Source of the DNA: Tribonema minus
Taxonomy: Eukaryota > Sar > Xanthophyceae > Tribonematales > Tribonemataceae
Assembly: GCA_017506865.1 (NCBI GenBank)
Contig: JAFCMP010000547.1
Location: 744,001 to 808,000, forward strand
DNA length: 64,000 bases
Reading direction: 5' to 3'
Part shown: one piece after another, positions 28,734-41,294 of the stretch
Layout: each line of letters begins with the position of its first letter
How positions within the stretch are numbered: position 1 is the first letter of the stretch
Translations under genes and position numbers: made by a program
Notes under the pieces: model-generated
What the model saw: the letters and a program-made list of their open reading frames with translations, nothing else
The model's database searches: none
Told to the model about the DNA's origin: nothing

Positions 28734-31655
28734 TCACGCGGGGAACAGCAGCGAGCGGATCTTGGGCAGCAGGTCCTGGTACACGATGGCGAGGCGCGCC
28801 GCCAGCTGGTTGTCGCACACGATGCGCCCCGCGGCGGCGACGAGCACGAGACCGCCCGGGCTCGCGTCGCTCAGGCACTTGGCGGGGTCCTCGTTGACGG
28901 TTACAATCGGCGTAACCGCCATATTCGCGTCTTTCTGCATCTGCGCCTTGTACGCGGAGACAGCGTCGGCGGCGACGGACTTCATGGCGGAGATGTCCGC
29001 CTTGCGCACGTGCACGATGACGTCGCTCTCCTCTATCTTGATGAGGCCCTGGACGAGGAGACCTTTGAGTAGCGCAGGGTATTCCGCGGAGTGCGCGACC
29101 TTGTCTATGGTGGCGGTCGTCTCTGCAAGGAGGGACTGCGCATGCCAAGGGGGGGGGAGAGGGGGGGAAGGGGGGGGGGGAGGGGGGAGCAGTGCTCAGC
29201 ATTGTGTCACTCTGATCCAATGAGCTTTTAGTGTGAGGTATGAAGCCACTTTGCGCGGAGTACTGCGCTGAGTGCGCGACCTTGTCTATGGTGGCGGTCG
29301 TCTCCGCAAGGAGCGACTATGCACGTGGGGAGGGGGGGGGGGGGCGCAGTGCTCAGCATTGTCTCAGTCTAATCCAGTTTAGTGTGAGGTCTAGATGCAT
29401 ACTGCATTACAGCATCAGTGCCTTTTCAGTAGTCGTGTGTTGGTGTACACCACAAAGCATGGGAGGCCAATTTGCAGGGGGTACTCGGCGGAGTGCGCGA
29501 CCTTGTCTATGGTGGCAGTCGTCTCCGCGAGGAGCGACTGTACGCATGCCGGGGGGGGGGGGGGGGTACTTATCAGTATGGTTAACCACAGTATGGGAGG
29601 CTGCTTAGCAGCGGTGCCACATGCCGCATTTTGCGCCTGAGGGAAAGTGGCGAACTCTCCAGGGGAAATACGAAACACTGCAACGGGCGGAATTGCGCGC
29701 GGCGCAGCGCAGCACGCCTGCAGCAGCCAGCATCGCTGGCCATACCTGCCGCAATTGATGGTTGAAGTGGATGTCTGAAGCACACGTTGCTGACAAGAAG
29801 GCGTACTGGTTGTGATGGAATGTGTGCACTGGGGGAAAGGCGCTCACCAGCTGTTTGACCTCAAGTCAAACTGTCAGGCATGGCGTGGCAGCATCAGCAC
29901 GGTGATTTGCAGGCCATAGCGGTGGGCGGCACGGACACCGCAGGTGGCGAAGCAACAGCTGGCTTGAGCCATAGTGATGGCGATTCGCGCTGAGCCGTGC
30001 TGCACCGCTGATCTTCTGGCTGCACACAGCGTGCAGCGCGCGCGTCCCTGACTTCTGAATCGGTAGTGCTCGCCTGCAGACAGCTGCTGAACTTCACATG
30101 GCAGTACCAGGACTGCGGGACAGATCACGTGAACTTCACATGGCAGTACCAGGACTGCGGGACAGATCACGTGATTACCTCCCCCCCCCCCCCAAACCAA
30201 TACCCTATGTCAGTGCTGCCCGCATCTGTGCTCACCTGTAGCGGGTGGTCACGCGCCGCCAGCCAGCGCCAGTGCTTGCGGGAAAGAGTGCGTGTAAGCG
30301 GGACCCCCCCCCCCCCACACACACCCTTTTTGCAACCCGTGGTCAAAACCTTGACCTCAGACTTTCTGCCGCAGCGCTCACCTGAGCAGCTGGTCGCACG
30401 CCGTCATCTTTTGACGCGCAACGCGCCCACCATGTGTAACCCTAACCCCAATCCTAACCCTAACCTCAACCCTCGTCTCAGCCACTGTGTGAGTCAAATC
30501 TCAGCCTAACCGTAACCCTCGTCTCAGCCACTGGTGCACCTGTAGCAGCTGGTCACACGGCGTCGTCTCTTTGAAGCGCACATAATGCGTGCATCTCCCG
30601 CCTCAGCCCCTGTGTAACCCTAATCGAAGCCCTACTCTCAGCCCTCGCTCACATGAAGCAGTTGGTCGTGCGCCCTCATCAATTTGACGCGCGCCCACCA
30701 CGTGTGAGCTGACTTCCGCCCCTGTGTACTTCGCTTTTGAAAGCAATTCTTATGTCAGCCCCCACTTGCAGCAGCGCTCACCTGTAGCAGCTGGTCGAGC
30801 GCCGTCATCTTCTGACCTCGCGACGCGTCACCACATATGACCTTAACCCTAACCCTTGTCTCAGCACCTGTGTAAGCCCAATGGATGCCCTTGCTGCAGC
30901 AGCGCTCACCTGTAGCAGCTGGTCACGCGCCGTCATTTTTTTGACGCGCGACGCGCCCACCATGCCGCTGCGCGCAATCCTGTCCTGCACGGCCCTGTCC
31001 TTGTCCTTCTGCACGTACTCCTCCTGCACACAAGTTTAAATCATATGCACAATTCATCAAGTTGAAGTTATATGCAGAGTTCATCTGTGAGTGCCATCGA
31101 GCCGTGCCGTGCAGAGTATGTCGCCGCAATGGCTAGCACGCGCAGGGTTGCTGTTGCGCGTGTGCGCGGCAGCAAAGGGCTTCTACACAACGCACGCTAT
31201 GCACGCACAAATGCATTAAGCATCAACAGTTGAAGATGGAGCCGGACAGCGTGAATGAGGCCGGGGTGTCGATTCGTGTCGCTGATGTTTGTGATTCGCC
31301 CCTGGATCTTCAAAAAAGACGGCCGCACCTCCGATTTCAAACAGTGCCGTCTTCAGAGAGTGAATGCATGCATAATTTCCATTACCAGAGACCAGTGAAC
31401 TTGAGTAATTAAAGTCAGCAGCGCTTTTTTCTGACATGCTTCTTCAAATCAAGCCATACTTCACCAGCTGCGTACCCTATCCCGTGTCCTACAGTGACGC
31501 ACCTGTATCTTGAGCTTGGCGTTGTGGACGAGCATCTGCTTCTCCAAGTTGAAGTCGTGCTCCGTCTTGAGCTTGATCTCCACCGCCTTTTCGTGCGCCT
31601 CCTGCAGGATGAAGTTCACCATCTGGCGGATCTGGTTGCTGGAGCCCGACTCCAT
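28734..31655 (-). CDS. V-type ATPase subunit E, three exons
   Basis: Peripheral-stalk subunit of the vacuolar proton pump, tying the V1 catalytic head to the membrane sector. Exons 31655-31503 (51 codons), 31023-30910 (38) and 29135-28734 (134 with TGA) join in phase 0 to 222 residues, close to the usual 226-230. Exon 1 has NQIRQMVNFILQEAHEKAVE and NLEKQMLVHNAKLKI, the family's N-terminal coiled coil. Exon 2 has SRVKKMTARDQLLQ. Exon 3 has SLLAETTATIDKV, ALLKGLLVQGL, DVIVHVRKAD, GGLVLVAAAGRIVCDNQLAAR and RLAIVYQDLLPKIRSLLF (residue runs split here). The start ATG has a good context (GCAGCCATGG). The acceptor of exon 3 is fixed by the family alignment and by copies that keep ACAG|TCGCTCCT. Both large introns carry junction copies. 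Confidence 0.93.
29268..29570 (-). repeat. Acceptor-side copies of V-ATPase E exon 3 (2 copies)
   Basis: Copies of the acceptor and first 50-55 nt of exon 3, coding SLLAETTATIDKVAHSAEY, at about 29268-29315 and 29478-29545 (true acceptor 29135). Each keeps its own adjacent poly-C pyrimidine tract on the minus strand (29327-29345 and 29551-29567). Confidence 0.9.
29840..30835 (-). repeat. Donor-side tandem array of V-ATPase E exon 2 (5 clear copies, 2 remnants)
   Basis: Copies of the last 20-50 nt of exon 2 (coding RVKKMTARDQLLQ) plus its GTGAGCGC donor. Exon ends are near 30782, 30653, 30540, 30382, 30236, 30074 and 29846 (true 30910), the last two weak. Spacing is 113-162 nt, then 228. Several units also carry the same CCTAACCC-type intron segment (30435-30475, 30840), showing exon edge and intron were copied together. 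Confidence 0.88.
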
Positions 31656-32983
31656 GGCTGCCCGCTCGTGCTCGCACAGCACTGCGGACAGCGCGTACAG
31701 AGCACACGGACATATTTAGAAAGCCAACAACATGTTTACTTGAAGCATCTACTTGAAGCATCTACATGGGTATCTAGTTGATGTAATCATATATGTGTGT
31801 ATAGCTAATCATATGAGTACAGCATCAGCTGTTTCGCAGCACAGACAAAGCACATAGAAATATACCTGTCAACATCAATGTACGCATAAAGACACACGCA
31901 GGTGCATGGGCATTGAACGCGACTAGGGATGACCAAACTTCCAAACATTCTGCGTCACATCGCGATGGAGGAAGTGCGGTGGCAAGTTTGCAAGTCACAG
32001 GAGGTAAGCGTGTGGGCAGAGGGGCAGGAGCAAAACCTAACCATTTGGATAACAGCGGGACCTTAACACTGAGAGAGTTCCTTGTTTGACGATTACTTTG
32101 TGTCCGCTGAGCCATCACCTGAGCCTGGCAGCCGCGTCAGGACATCAAACGTACGCATTCAGATGAATTGATGACATGGACTTTTATTGGTTCAAACTTT
32201 ACTGATACATTCGAGGTTGAGGATTTCTGAACAAGGCTGGCTCACTTGACGAAAGCCCCCCTCTCTCCCGCCGAACAGAATTCACTCCGGTTGACTTGGT
32301 GTAACCAGAAGCGTACATGCTCTGAAGCACTGATCGTGAAATGAAGAAAGCCGCACGCCATCGATAATGATGCCCATCAGAGCCTACATGACTCGTTGCA
32401 GGTGCACGAGACCGGCACTCCGATGCAAGCATCAGCTTCACGAAGCTGAGCCGGCACCTCTATGGGGTGTTGGCATCGCTGGATGCAAGTGCATGCTGAC
32501 GAAACATGTACCAGCCGATGCTGGCCATGGCTCGCTGTCTCAGCAGCGCGGATCAGACCGCGCCAGTGTGCAAACGCCTAGGATACAGTCGCTATTTCAA
32601 TCCGCTTTGCCTCGCAGACCGGAGGCAATTGCTGCACGTACCTGGTGGTCTAGACTGCTGCCTGTTGCAACCAGCGCCACGCCGAGAGCTTCCTTGAGGC
32701 TGCCCTCGCTCGATCCTGCTTCCCAGCGCGACTTCCTTCGCAAGTTTTCCAGCTGAACTGTTGCACTTTTGCAGTTGAAGTTGTTCTCTCGTAAAGAAGC
32801 CAGCTTGGCGAAGCGTGGAGGTGTAATTCCCGACGCCATCCTGTGGCGAGCAAATCAGAGCCTGCGACCGCTTGCAAGCTTGCCAAGCTTGGCGAAGCAT
32901 GGAGGTGTAATTCCCCACGCCATCCTGGCGGCGAGCAATCAGCCCGCCACAGTTTCTTAATCCTGTCCGCGTAGCTGTGCAAT
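31656..32983. other. Divergent intergenic region with a tandem duplication at its end
   Basis: No recognised gene. 32797-32865 and 32875-32942 are a tandem duplication (core GGAGGTGTAATTCCC and CGCCATCCTG) about 77 bp apart. It ends 40 bp before the zinc-finger gene's ATG, so it lies in that gene's promoter or 5' UTR. Confidence 0.6.
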
Positions 32984-35900
32984 ATGGATACGCTGCAGGA
33001 GTATGTGGATCCTGGATCCTCAGATGAGGACCGCAAGGACAGCAGCAAGCTGGTGAGCTATGAGGACGACGATGACAAGGAGGACCAGTACGATCCTGCA
33101 GATGCAGCGCCTGCCGACGAGGCACCTCCGGCTGCTGCTGCTGCTCCTGAGGAGGAAGATCGGGAAATGGCAGGGCTGGTCATCCCGCCGCCTCCCCCGC
33201 TCCCCGTCGGCAGAGGCAGGGGCAGGGGGCGAGGCGGCGGCGGCATCGCTCTGGAAGGCATGATAGAGATGGAGAAGGGGCCCATGCAGCCGCCATCGGA
33301 GCGAGAAACCCTGGATGCACCCTCGTTCCCGAACTTCGCCTTCGGCGGCGGCGGCCGGGGCGGGCGCGGCAGAGGAGGAGGCAGGGGGGGGGGGCGGGGA
33401 GGGAGGGGCGGCGGCGGCAGGGGACCGCCGCAGGCGGACTGGACTTGCGATTGCGGCAATGTCAACTGGGGGTGGCGGCAGGAGTGCAACCTGTGCCAGG
33501 CCTCCAAGCCTGCGACTCTGGTGGGCCCCGATGAAGTGAGGGACGGTCTGGGGGGGGGGTTCAACGAGCGGCAGGACAGGGCGTCGCTGGCCACGGTGGA
33601 GGTGGGGGAGGACGGCTACGACGACTTCGGGCGCAAGATTAAGAAGGCCAAGGCGGACAGGTGGGACAGCACTGCGCATACATTACGAAATTATGAGGAT
33701 GAAACGGTTGTCTTGCAGCAATGGCAGCTCGCCTGAGCAGATAGGATAGTTTGTGTGCGCGGCACATCCGCGAGCGTTGGGTACCAAGTATAAGACTCAT
33801 GCAATCCAACGTACGGTCGAGGCACTCACCTCGAGGATGCAGGCTGGCAAATTGCAAGTTGGCACACATTTCGCAGCAGCACAAGATTCACTTTGGCGGC
33901 CATGTAGCGCGGCCGCCGACTCCCGCATCTTGTGCATGCAAACGAAGCAAAGGCTGCTGATTTGACGTGTGCACTTGCACCATGTGATGCTAGGTATGTG
34001 CAGTTGGCAGGGGAGCTCGCAACTTCAACAGCGTGAACTTCCGAGGCACGCGCTGCTGGTTGCGCCCGCCTCCTGCGGCGGCAGGCGCGTGCTGGAGCTG
34101 GCAGCGCTCAACCGCCTTGAGCAGGCCTTCAGCAGCGGCGCCATGGCGCAAATACATGCAGTCACAGTCAAGCTACACACTCCCCAGAATCACTTGAGGT
34201 GTACCATACATTCATGGAATCTTCGCGGCGGCCACTACAGCTACACATTACAGCTACATACACATACTGGCATAGCTGAGTGGCTGATAACAGACGACCG
34301 CTAAGACGTCGGCAGCGCTCACACGCCGTCCGTGCGCCCGTGGCCAACCCCCCCCCTTTCCCCGAGCGACCCTTGCGGCGCCACCTCGCGGCCAGCGCGC
34401 AACTGCCGTAACTGCCGCTGCGCCTCAGCAGCAGCAGCGCGTGCGCCCCGCTCCTCCAATCATCATGTACACCTGCGTGCGCCCTGCCTCTCGCTGGCCG
34501 TCTCCCCTCCTCCTCGATCGCCGCGTGTTGCATCTCGCCGCCCATCTCGACAGCCGCGTCGCCCCTCGCTGCGGCTTGCCGCTGCCGCCGCCCTCAATGC
34601 GCCGCGCTTGTGCGCGTGTCGTCTGCGTTCGCCATTTGCTGCCGCTGCGCCGCAGCAGCCGCAGCGCTTCCCCAGCATCGCCGTGCCTGCACACGCTGCG
34701 CGTGCCCGCCGCCGCCCACGACGCAGAGGCTGCAAGCAAAACGCCGCGCTTGCGCACATTCCGTCTGCATGCGCTGGCCGCTGCAGCTGCGCCTCACCAG
34801 CAGCAGCAGCAGCGCTCGCCATAGAGGCGTATCCACATGCACTCTGCAACTTGCCAACCGTCTTCGCATCAACTTCTTCTTTCGCTGAGCCTTGCTGCTT
34901 GTCTCAGAGGGCGGCGCATGCCAGCCCGCGCTGCTGCACGTGCCCCACTGCAGACACGCCTGGGAGGGGCCCGTGCCATCGCGCGAGTGCTCGCGCACTC
35001 TTGGGCTGCATCCATCGGACTCCATCCATCACCGCCGTTGCGTCTCGCTATCAGCATGGGCGCCATGACAAACATACATACACGCATGCACACATGCGCT
35101 GACCCTTGCTGCCACACACGTCCACCGCCACCCCCAACCGATTCGTGCTGCTGGACGTTGCGGCTGCTCTACACATGCTACAACCGCTCTGCTCGTCTCG
35201 ACTGCATGCACATGCTTGCTGAATCCCCGTGCTGCTGCAGGCGCGCGGTGCTGAGTTCCGCTGATGCTAAACCTCGCTCCTTGTCTCAGTGCTCACGCCC
35301 CCACTGCTGCTGCGCGTCCCCGCGTCCTCGCTGCCGCCGCGCTGCCGCCTCAGGCACGCCAAGGAGCAGGCCGCGCTCGTGCGCCTGCAGTCCGCATCTG
35401 ACGTTTTTGCTGAACCTTGCTGCTTGTTTTAAGCAAGTGCGCGTGCGCTAAATTCCCCGCTGCTGCTGCGCGTCCCCACTGATGCAGGCGCCCCACGCAG
35501 GAGCAGGCTTGCTCGTGCTGCTACTCTACACATGCTCAACATAGCTCCTCGTCTCAGCTACATGGCGCGCGCGTGCTGACTCCCCCCGCTGCTGCTGCGC
35601 GTCCCCGCCGTCACACCCACTCTATAGGGTCTGCTCTAGGTTGCTGCTCTACACATGCTACATAGAGTCCCGCTCCTCGTCTCCGCAAGCGAGCGCGTGC
35701 TGACTCCCCCCCCGCTGCTGCGGCTGCGCGCCCCCGCCGCCGCCGCGCCGCCGCCGCAGGTGCGCCAAGGAGCAGGCCGCGCTCGCGCGCCTGCATTCCG
35801 CGTTCGGCCTTGCCTCTGCTCTACACATGCCTAACCTCGCTCCTTGTCTTGTTTCAGCAAGCGTGCGCGCACCAAACCTCGCTCCTTGTCTCAGTGCTCA

Positions 35901-36379
35901 CGTGCCCGCCGCCGCCGCGCCGCCGCCGCAGGCGCGCCAAGGAGCAGGCCGCGCTCGCGCGCCTGCAGTCGGCATTCGGCGGCGGCCTCATGGGCGGCGC
36001 CTCCGGTCTCGACCCCGCCGCCAACAGCAGCAGCAGCGCGGCAGCAGCGCTCGGCCAGTTTGACGACGCCGCGCCCGCAGCAGCGAGCAACAACGACGAG
36101 GATGACCCCCCTTCCAAGCGCCCCAGGGGGAATGGCGAGCAGGCATCGGGGCGAGACAGGGAGCGAGAGCGCGATTTAGACCGTTCTCGAGACAGGGAAC
36201 GGGACAGGGACCGCGATCGGGACCGGTACCGGGACAGGGATAGGGACGGGGATAGGAGGAGTGGGGGGGATAGGAGGGGGGATAGGGATGCGGAGCATAG
36301 GGATGGGGGTAGGGGGGGGCGCGACCGGCGCGAGCGCGAGCGGGAGCGCGACAGGGACAGAGACGCGTACCGTCGCTAA
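32984..36379 (+). CDS. RanBP2-type zinc-finger, RG- and RD-rich RNA-binding protein
   Basis: Exons 32984-33660 and 35932-36379 join through a split Arg codon (AG|G), giving 374 residues, stop TAA. Order: acidic N-terminus (1-65), Pro run, two Gly/Arg-rich stretches (about 75-90 and 118-148), a single RanBP2-type zinc finger (about 150-175; W-x-C-x-C ... N ... C-x2-C, in DWTCDCGNVNWGWRQECNLC), a YDDFGRKIKKAK motif, KEQAALARLQSAFGGG, then an Arg-Asp/Arg-Glu-rich tail. RanBP2 fingers of this kind bind single-stranded RNA. With RG and RD/RE tracts, the set suggests a splicing or mRNA-processing factor like ZRANB2 or TAF15-type plant proteins; this is inference. No RRM domain is visible. The intron holds copies of exon 2's start. 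Confidence 0.82.
35326..35812 (+). repeat. Acceptor-side copies of the zinc-finger gene's exon 2 (2 clear, 1 weak)
   Basis: Copies of the acceptor and first 50-60 nt of exon 2 (coding RAKEQAALARLQSAF) at 35345-35400 and 35758-35812, with a remnant at 35480-35515; the true acceptor is at 35931/35932. All keep GCCGCAG- or CCTCAG-type acceptors after a GCCGCC-rich tract. Each copy is followed by the same kind of intron block (CTCCTTGTCTCAG, CTACACATGC). Weaker relatives may extend back to 34.3 kb. Confidence 0.85.
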
Positions 36380-37173
36380 CAAGCTGGTATGCGTCACAGT
36401 ATACGGTCTCTGCCTCGTGCTTTGTGTGTGTGCGCTTGCTGCTGGCGCGATGTGAATGCAGGCGCATCCCCCCCCCCCCCCCCCGCCCTCCCTCCCTTCT
36501 CCTCACATGCCTGGGCGCGTGCCTGTGACTTTGAAACTCCAGAGTTCCCCGGGTGGTGGGTGGTGCCCATCTTGTCTTTGCTTGGTTCACCGTTTTCTTG
36601 CTCACTTGAACCCTTGACGTACCCAGTCTAGAAGTATGAACGTCTTGGATGATTCTGCTACTACAACAGGAGAGAGGTAAACCAACCACAGGTTCATCAT
36701 GCCATGCATGCCTCAATGAAACAGCTCCGCACAGATGTCAGGCTTGAACCTGAAAATTACAAGAAGGTCAACGCTTCTTGAATGATCATTGCGGCGCGTG
36801 AAGGACAGAGTTGGCGTAACGAGTTTCGAGGACAAAGTTCAACACCTTAGGCGGAGAGTCACCGCCACAGCCATGTACGATTACTCTCAGTCCCAGCCAC
36901 AGCAAGCACAGCTGTTGTGGTCCCATCACCACCCAATCGACAAGCGTCGGTCCTACTGCTGCTCTGCTGTTCGCCTGCGACGCCCCAGTTACGTCAGAGT
37001 CGTAAGGTCAGTCCTACGCATGGGGGGAACTTTTGATAAGTTGCTCCTCGTGTTTTGCCTTGGCAGCGACGGCGCCGACAGCATGCTGCGCTCCCAGTGA
37101 GTGGAGTCGGAAGGTAGGTTTTCACAAGGCTCAGCCCAAGCCATGCTGTCGTGCACGTGCTACAGAGGGCTTC
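36380..37173. other. Intergenic region, nothing recognised
   Basis: Includes a poly-C run at about 36467-36485 like those that precede acceptors here, but no exon could be recognised after it. Confidence 0.45.
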
Positions 37174-37178
37174 TATGT

Positions 37179-37457
37179 TGATGGAGTATGAAATCTACAT
37201 ACCCTACTTATATGTGCCTACATACCTACACAGGTTCTCACCACAGTGGAGTTACTGTGGTTAGTCCACCATGTACTGGTCCAGCACCAGTTCAGCATCA
37301 TTCCGACCCTGCGTCAGGACTGTTTCTCCACTTGCACAAGCATCTACATAATAATCACTTCTTTGCAATACCAGCCTGCCCTGGTCTAGTGCTGTTCTGC
37401 ACTTTGCATTGGGTCCACCTTGGGTGTCCTACTCTGCCACGGTGTTTAGTTTCGTCA
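37179..37457. repeat. Left LTR of the miniature element
   Basis: 279 bp, differing from the right LTR at only a few positions, plus a small indel near 37250. Confidence 0.9.
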
Positions 37458-38726
37458 GGTTATGACGGCCTAGATGCGGGGCACACCAAGGTGTTCCACC
37501 AGAGTTCGATGGGCACGAGAACTCGCAGTCAGTTCTTCCATCGCTACTCAGCCATCACGGTCATGGCGTAAGGGTCCACGAAGTACAGCACGAGAGCTTC
37601 CATCAGTTCTTTCACCGCTACCACCAGCCATCATGGTCATGGCACAGGAGCAAGGCATTCGCTCCAGTCGGTTCAATTCTGCAACTTCAAGGAGACCTGG
37701 CATCCGCACAGAGTAGTGCGTTATCAAATCCGCACAGAGCAGTGCGTCACCAAATCCGCACAGCATCAGTGCGACATCAAATCCGCACAGTCAAGTGCGC
37801 GTCCGGCTTGCAGGCCGCAGCCTAGGAAATCCGCACAGCAACAGTGCGACATCAAATCCGACACACTTTTCTGTGATCGAGCGACCTGTCTATGAACAGT
37901 GATCGCGTGCGCCGGGCGCAACGAGCTGAGAGCACGTATACGGGAGCGGCAGGCACAATACCGTGCACGTCCTAGCACAGGAACAGCGGAAATAGGGAGG
38001 GATCCACCTGCGAGCGTCTCAACACGGTATCAGCACACCAGGTCCTACACAGGGTTCCTGAGCAGGAGTGGCCTATACAGGACGTGGCGGAGGCTCTATA
38101 CAGGGTTCGGCCTACACAGGAGAGCGGCCTAGCGAATCCAGAGAGGTTCCATACAGGGCTCTACCTATACAGGTGAACGCCTAAACGAGGTCGTCTGCAC
38201 ACAACCACAACTGGGATTCGACATCACCAGCATCATGCCAGCATCATCGGCATCTTCGTCCACATCATTGCCATCAGCGACATGGCATCTTCGTCAACAT
38301 CATTGCCATCAGTGACATGGCAGACTCAGCCAGGGTGATGACTTCACCACAATGGAGCACACCTCCATTTAGCTGCACACACACAGCAGGAGCTACAACC
38401 ACATCAACAGCGGCCACGCCAGCTCGCAGCTCAAGCAGGCATCAAGTGCCTTGGAGCAACGACGCCTTCATCACAGGCATCGAGACTACACCGTCTGAGC
38501 GCCCACATTGTGCGGCTCACAACAACGGTCAACATCAACACATCAAGCCTTCCCGCAGCTGTCTACACCTGTATACACTGGTGCCTACTCCAGTTACAGA
38601 GTATGCTGGGGATCCAGACCAAGTTGCATGAACACCACAGCATAGTATCAGGAAGCACACCCGGCTCATACCTGCACATGTTTTGCTTTCCAGTACTACA
38701 ACACACGGCTTCGTACTGAGGGAGGG

Positions 38727-39006
38727 TGACGGAGTATGAAATCTACATACCCTACTTACATGTGCCTACATACCTACACAGGTTCTCACCACAGTAAATG
38801 TTACTCTGGTTAGTCCACCATGTACTGGTCCAGCACCAGTTCAGCACCATTCCGACCCTGCGTCAGGACTGTTTCTCCACTTGCACAGGCATCTACATAA
38901 TAACCACTTCTTTGCAATACCAGCCTGCCCTGGTCTAGTGCTGTTCTGCACTTTGCATTGGGTCCACCTTGGGTGTCCTACTCTGCCACGGTGTTGAGTT
39001 TCGTCA
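38727..39006. repeat. Right LTR of the miniature element
   Basis: 280 bp, preceded by the polypurine tract and followed by the TATGT target duplication. Confidence 0.9.
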
Positions 39007-39037
39007 TATGTAGTATGATAATTGATGTCATACTACT

Positions 39038-39320
39038 CATACGGTATGTTGAAGTTCACTATGGTATGTTGAAGTTCACATACGGTTTGTTGTATGGTAT
39101 CTGGAAGTTTGAACCGTACCTTGAAGTTCACTGACCGTATCCCACGTTGTAGCATCGTATCCTGAAGTTTTTCTGACGGTATCTGTCCGATATGTTGAAG
39201 TTCGACATCCTTATACCGATGGTATCTGGAGTTCAAACACCGTATCTTAAAGTTCACTTACGGTATGTCAAGTTTTAAAACCGTATCTTAAAGTTTTGCT
39301 AATGACATGTTAAGGTTTTG
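39038..39320. repeat. Minisatellite of GGTATGTTGAAGTTC-type units
   Basis: About ten degenerate 20-30 bp units built from GGTATG/GTATCT followed by TTGAAGTT, directly after the miniature LTR element. Confidence 0.8.
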
Positions 39321-41294
39321 CTAACGGTGTGTCGCTGCGTAGGAGGTTGCGATGCGCTCGATGATTTGAAGCCGACGAAGGCTGACTCCCTCGAGTCGTC
39401 GACAGTCGGCGTCGTCCGCGTCGCCCGATGCCGCTGCGCATGTCACAGTGAGCACCGCCTGCTTGCTGAGCGCTTAGTACTGCTAACTTCAAGTGACGGC
39501 CTGCTTACTAAGCGGCGTGCTTACTTGCTTAGTTCGAGGCACGGACGACCCGGATGAAAACACTACTATGGTCATAGGGATCGACGCGGCAGCTCCGGCC
39601 TCTGACATCGATGTGTGTGTGTGTGTGTGTGTGTGTGCAAGTGTTCATGTGTGTTGATGGTCCTCGGGACAGAACTCAAACGTGAAGGGCATGAACGACC
39701 AGCACCTGCGCGATCGACTTTTCAGCTGGCGAGTTTTTTCGTTACGAAAATGAGAACGGCGCGCCTTTCAGCCCACAGGACGCCCACTGGATAGCAAGGC
39801 ACGCACCACATCACGCGCACGAGCGTTCATTGAGCGATCAGTTAAAAACAGCAAACCCTAATTTGTTTTTACCAGTCAGGGCAACAGAAGAGATACCCCC
39901 CTCCTCCCAGCCCCCACTTATGGGCTCAAGCAACCGGCAATTGTCTAGACGAGGTCGGGGACGTAATAGGCCCACCGCCATGGATATATGCAAGTGATAG
40001 CCTGTGAAAAAGCAGGCTCACTTGGTCTGCTGTACATTAATTTTGCAGATTAAAGACTCACCTGTGCAGTGCAGTGCAGGCCCGACGTCATGTTCTCGAG
40101 GTAGTTCTGGAGCTGCGTGTTGTTCTGGGTGTTTGAACAGGTGACACAGAAGTTCACATGTTTCTCTCACAATTTGTTCTTTCGTGACTTCCCTCTTGGC
40201 AGCTCGGCTTCCTGCAGCCTCACTCGCTGCTCTGCCAGTGACACATCCCTGAGCAGTCACAACCTCTTAGGGTTAGGGTTAGCAACATGGTCACACTGGC
40301 TGGAATGAAGGATGCTCTACGGCTATGTCACACTCACCTATTGAAGAGATGATTACGACTGCAAAAGTCTGTGGAGGCATCTACTTGCTCATATTTCCCG
40401 GCTGATCTGGGTACCTAGGTGGCATGGCTGGTCTGCCATCTATACAACATGCTGATGCACCCAACGCTAACAAACATGACAAGTCATCAGTTGGCAAGGT
40501 CAGATGAGATCTGCCGATCCTACAGTAGCAGAACATGCACTGCGTCAAGGGGTCAAGGACCAGCTCGCGCGCAAGTTAACAATTGTTATTGAAGTACGCA
40601 ATGTTACAAGATGGATGCCTGTAATGCACAAAACATAAAATCATCCTGCATCAGTGCATGTCAATTTGCCAATTGCAAGCAGAGAAGAGCTGGCAGCTGG
40701 ACGTAGCCAAAAGTATTGGTTGCAACAAGCCTGTGAATTTATAAAGCTATGCCGCTGCGCTAATGTGGGTTTTCGGGAGCACGCACGACACCAACTTACA
40801 CACAACCAAAGCTACGTCAGCTACGCGGCCGAACACCAATACACACCAAGAACCATGCGCAGAGCATGATCGCTTTACCCTTGCTCTTCCGTTCCTTGTG
40901 CCATTGGCACCATTGCTCAAATACCCTTAAACAACAGTGACCAACCACTAATACACGGTCACGGATGACCATGCGCAAGCGTGATTGCGCCAAACCTGTA
41001 CTTCCCTTCATATGCCATATGGGCACATTACTGCTGAAACACCAGCAGCAGTGACCAACCACTAATACACGGTCATAGGCGACCATGCGCAAACGTGGTC
41101 GCATCAACCCTGCACCTTCCTCCCGCGCTGCAGCCCCAAGTAGCTACAGTAATTTTCCTGGTGCAGCTCACACTCACTCAGCGCGAGTGCGCCATGCCGC
41201 TCAAGCCTCATCTGCCGCCATCAGAAGCCTGATAAGCCGCAACGCCTTCCGACGCACTAGCTGCTGCTAGCTAGACAATGCTTGGTGGCGCTGC
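39321..41294. other. Intergenic region with a microsatellite and a telomere-like motif
   Basis: 39612-39637 is a (TG)n run. 40264-40281 reads TTAGGGTTAGGGTTAG. 40920-41100 holds a duplication of about 120 bp (GTGACCAACCACTAATACACGGTCA twice; run split here). A minus-strand frame near 40072-40140 ending CAG|GTGAGT could be a lone exon, but I do not recognise it. Confidence 0.5.

Larger units (their letters stand above)
37179..39006. mobile_element. Complete miniature LTR retrotransposon (TRIM-like, non-autonomous)
   Basis: Two LTRs of 279-280 bp (37179-37457 and 38727-39006), each TGAYGG...TTTCGTCA, flank 1.27 kb. A 5-bp target duplication TATGT lies at 37174-37178 and 39007-39011. A polypurine tract GAGGGAGGG (38718-38726) abuts the right LTR. 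The sequence after the left LTR (GGTTATGACGG) should be the primer-binding site, but I could not match it to a tRNA. The interior has no gag, protease, RT or integrase; it holds short repeats (CCGCACAG...GTGCG, TACACAGG, CATCATGCCAGCATCATC). The element must rely on proteins from another element. Confidence 0.92.

Noticed and set aside
28336..29220. Minus-strand ORF of 294 codons
   Set aside because: Another frame across V-ATPase E exon 3 and a CGG/CAG-rich flank; low complexity, no domain.
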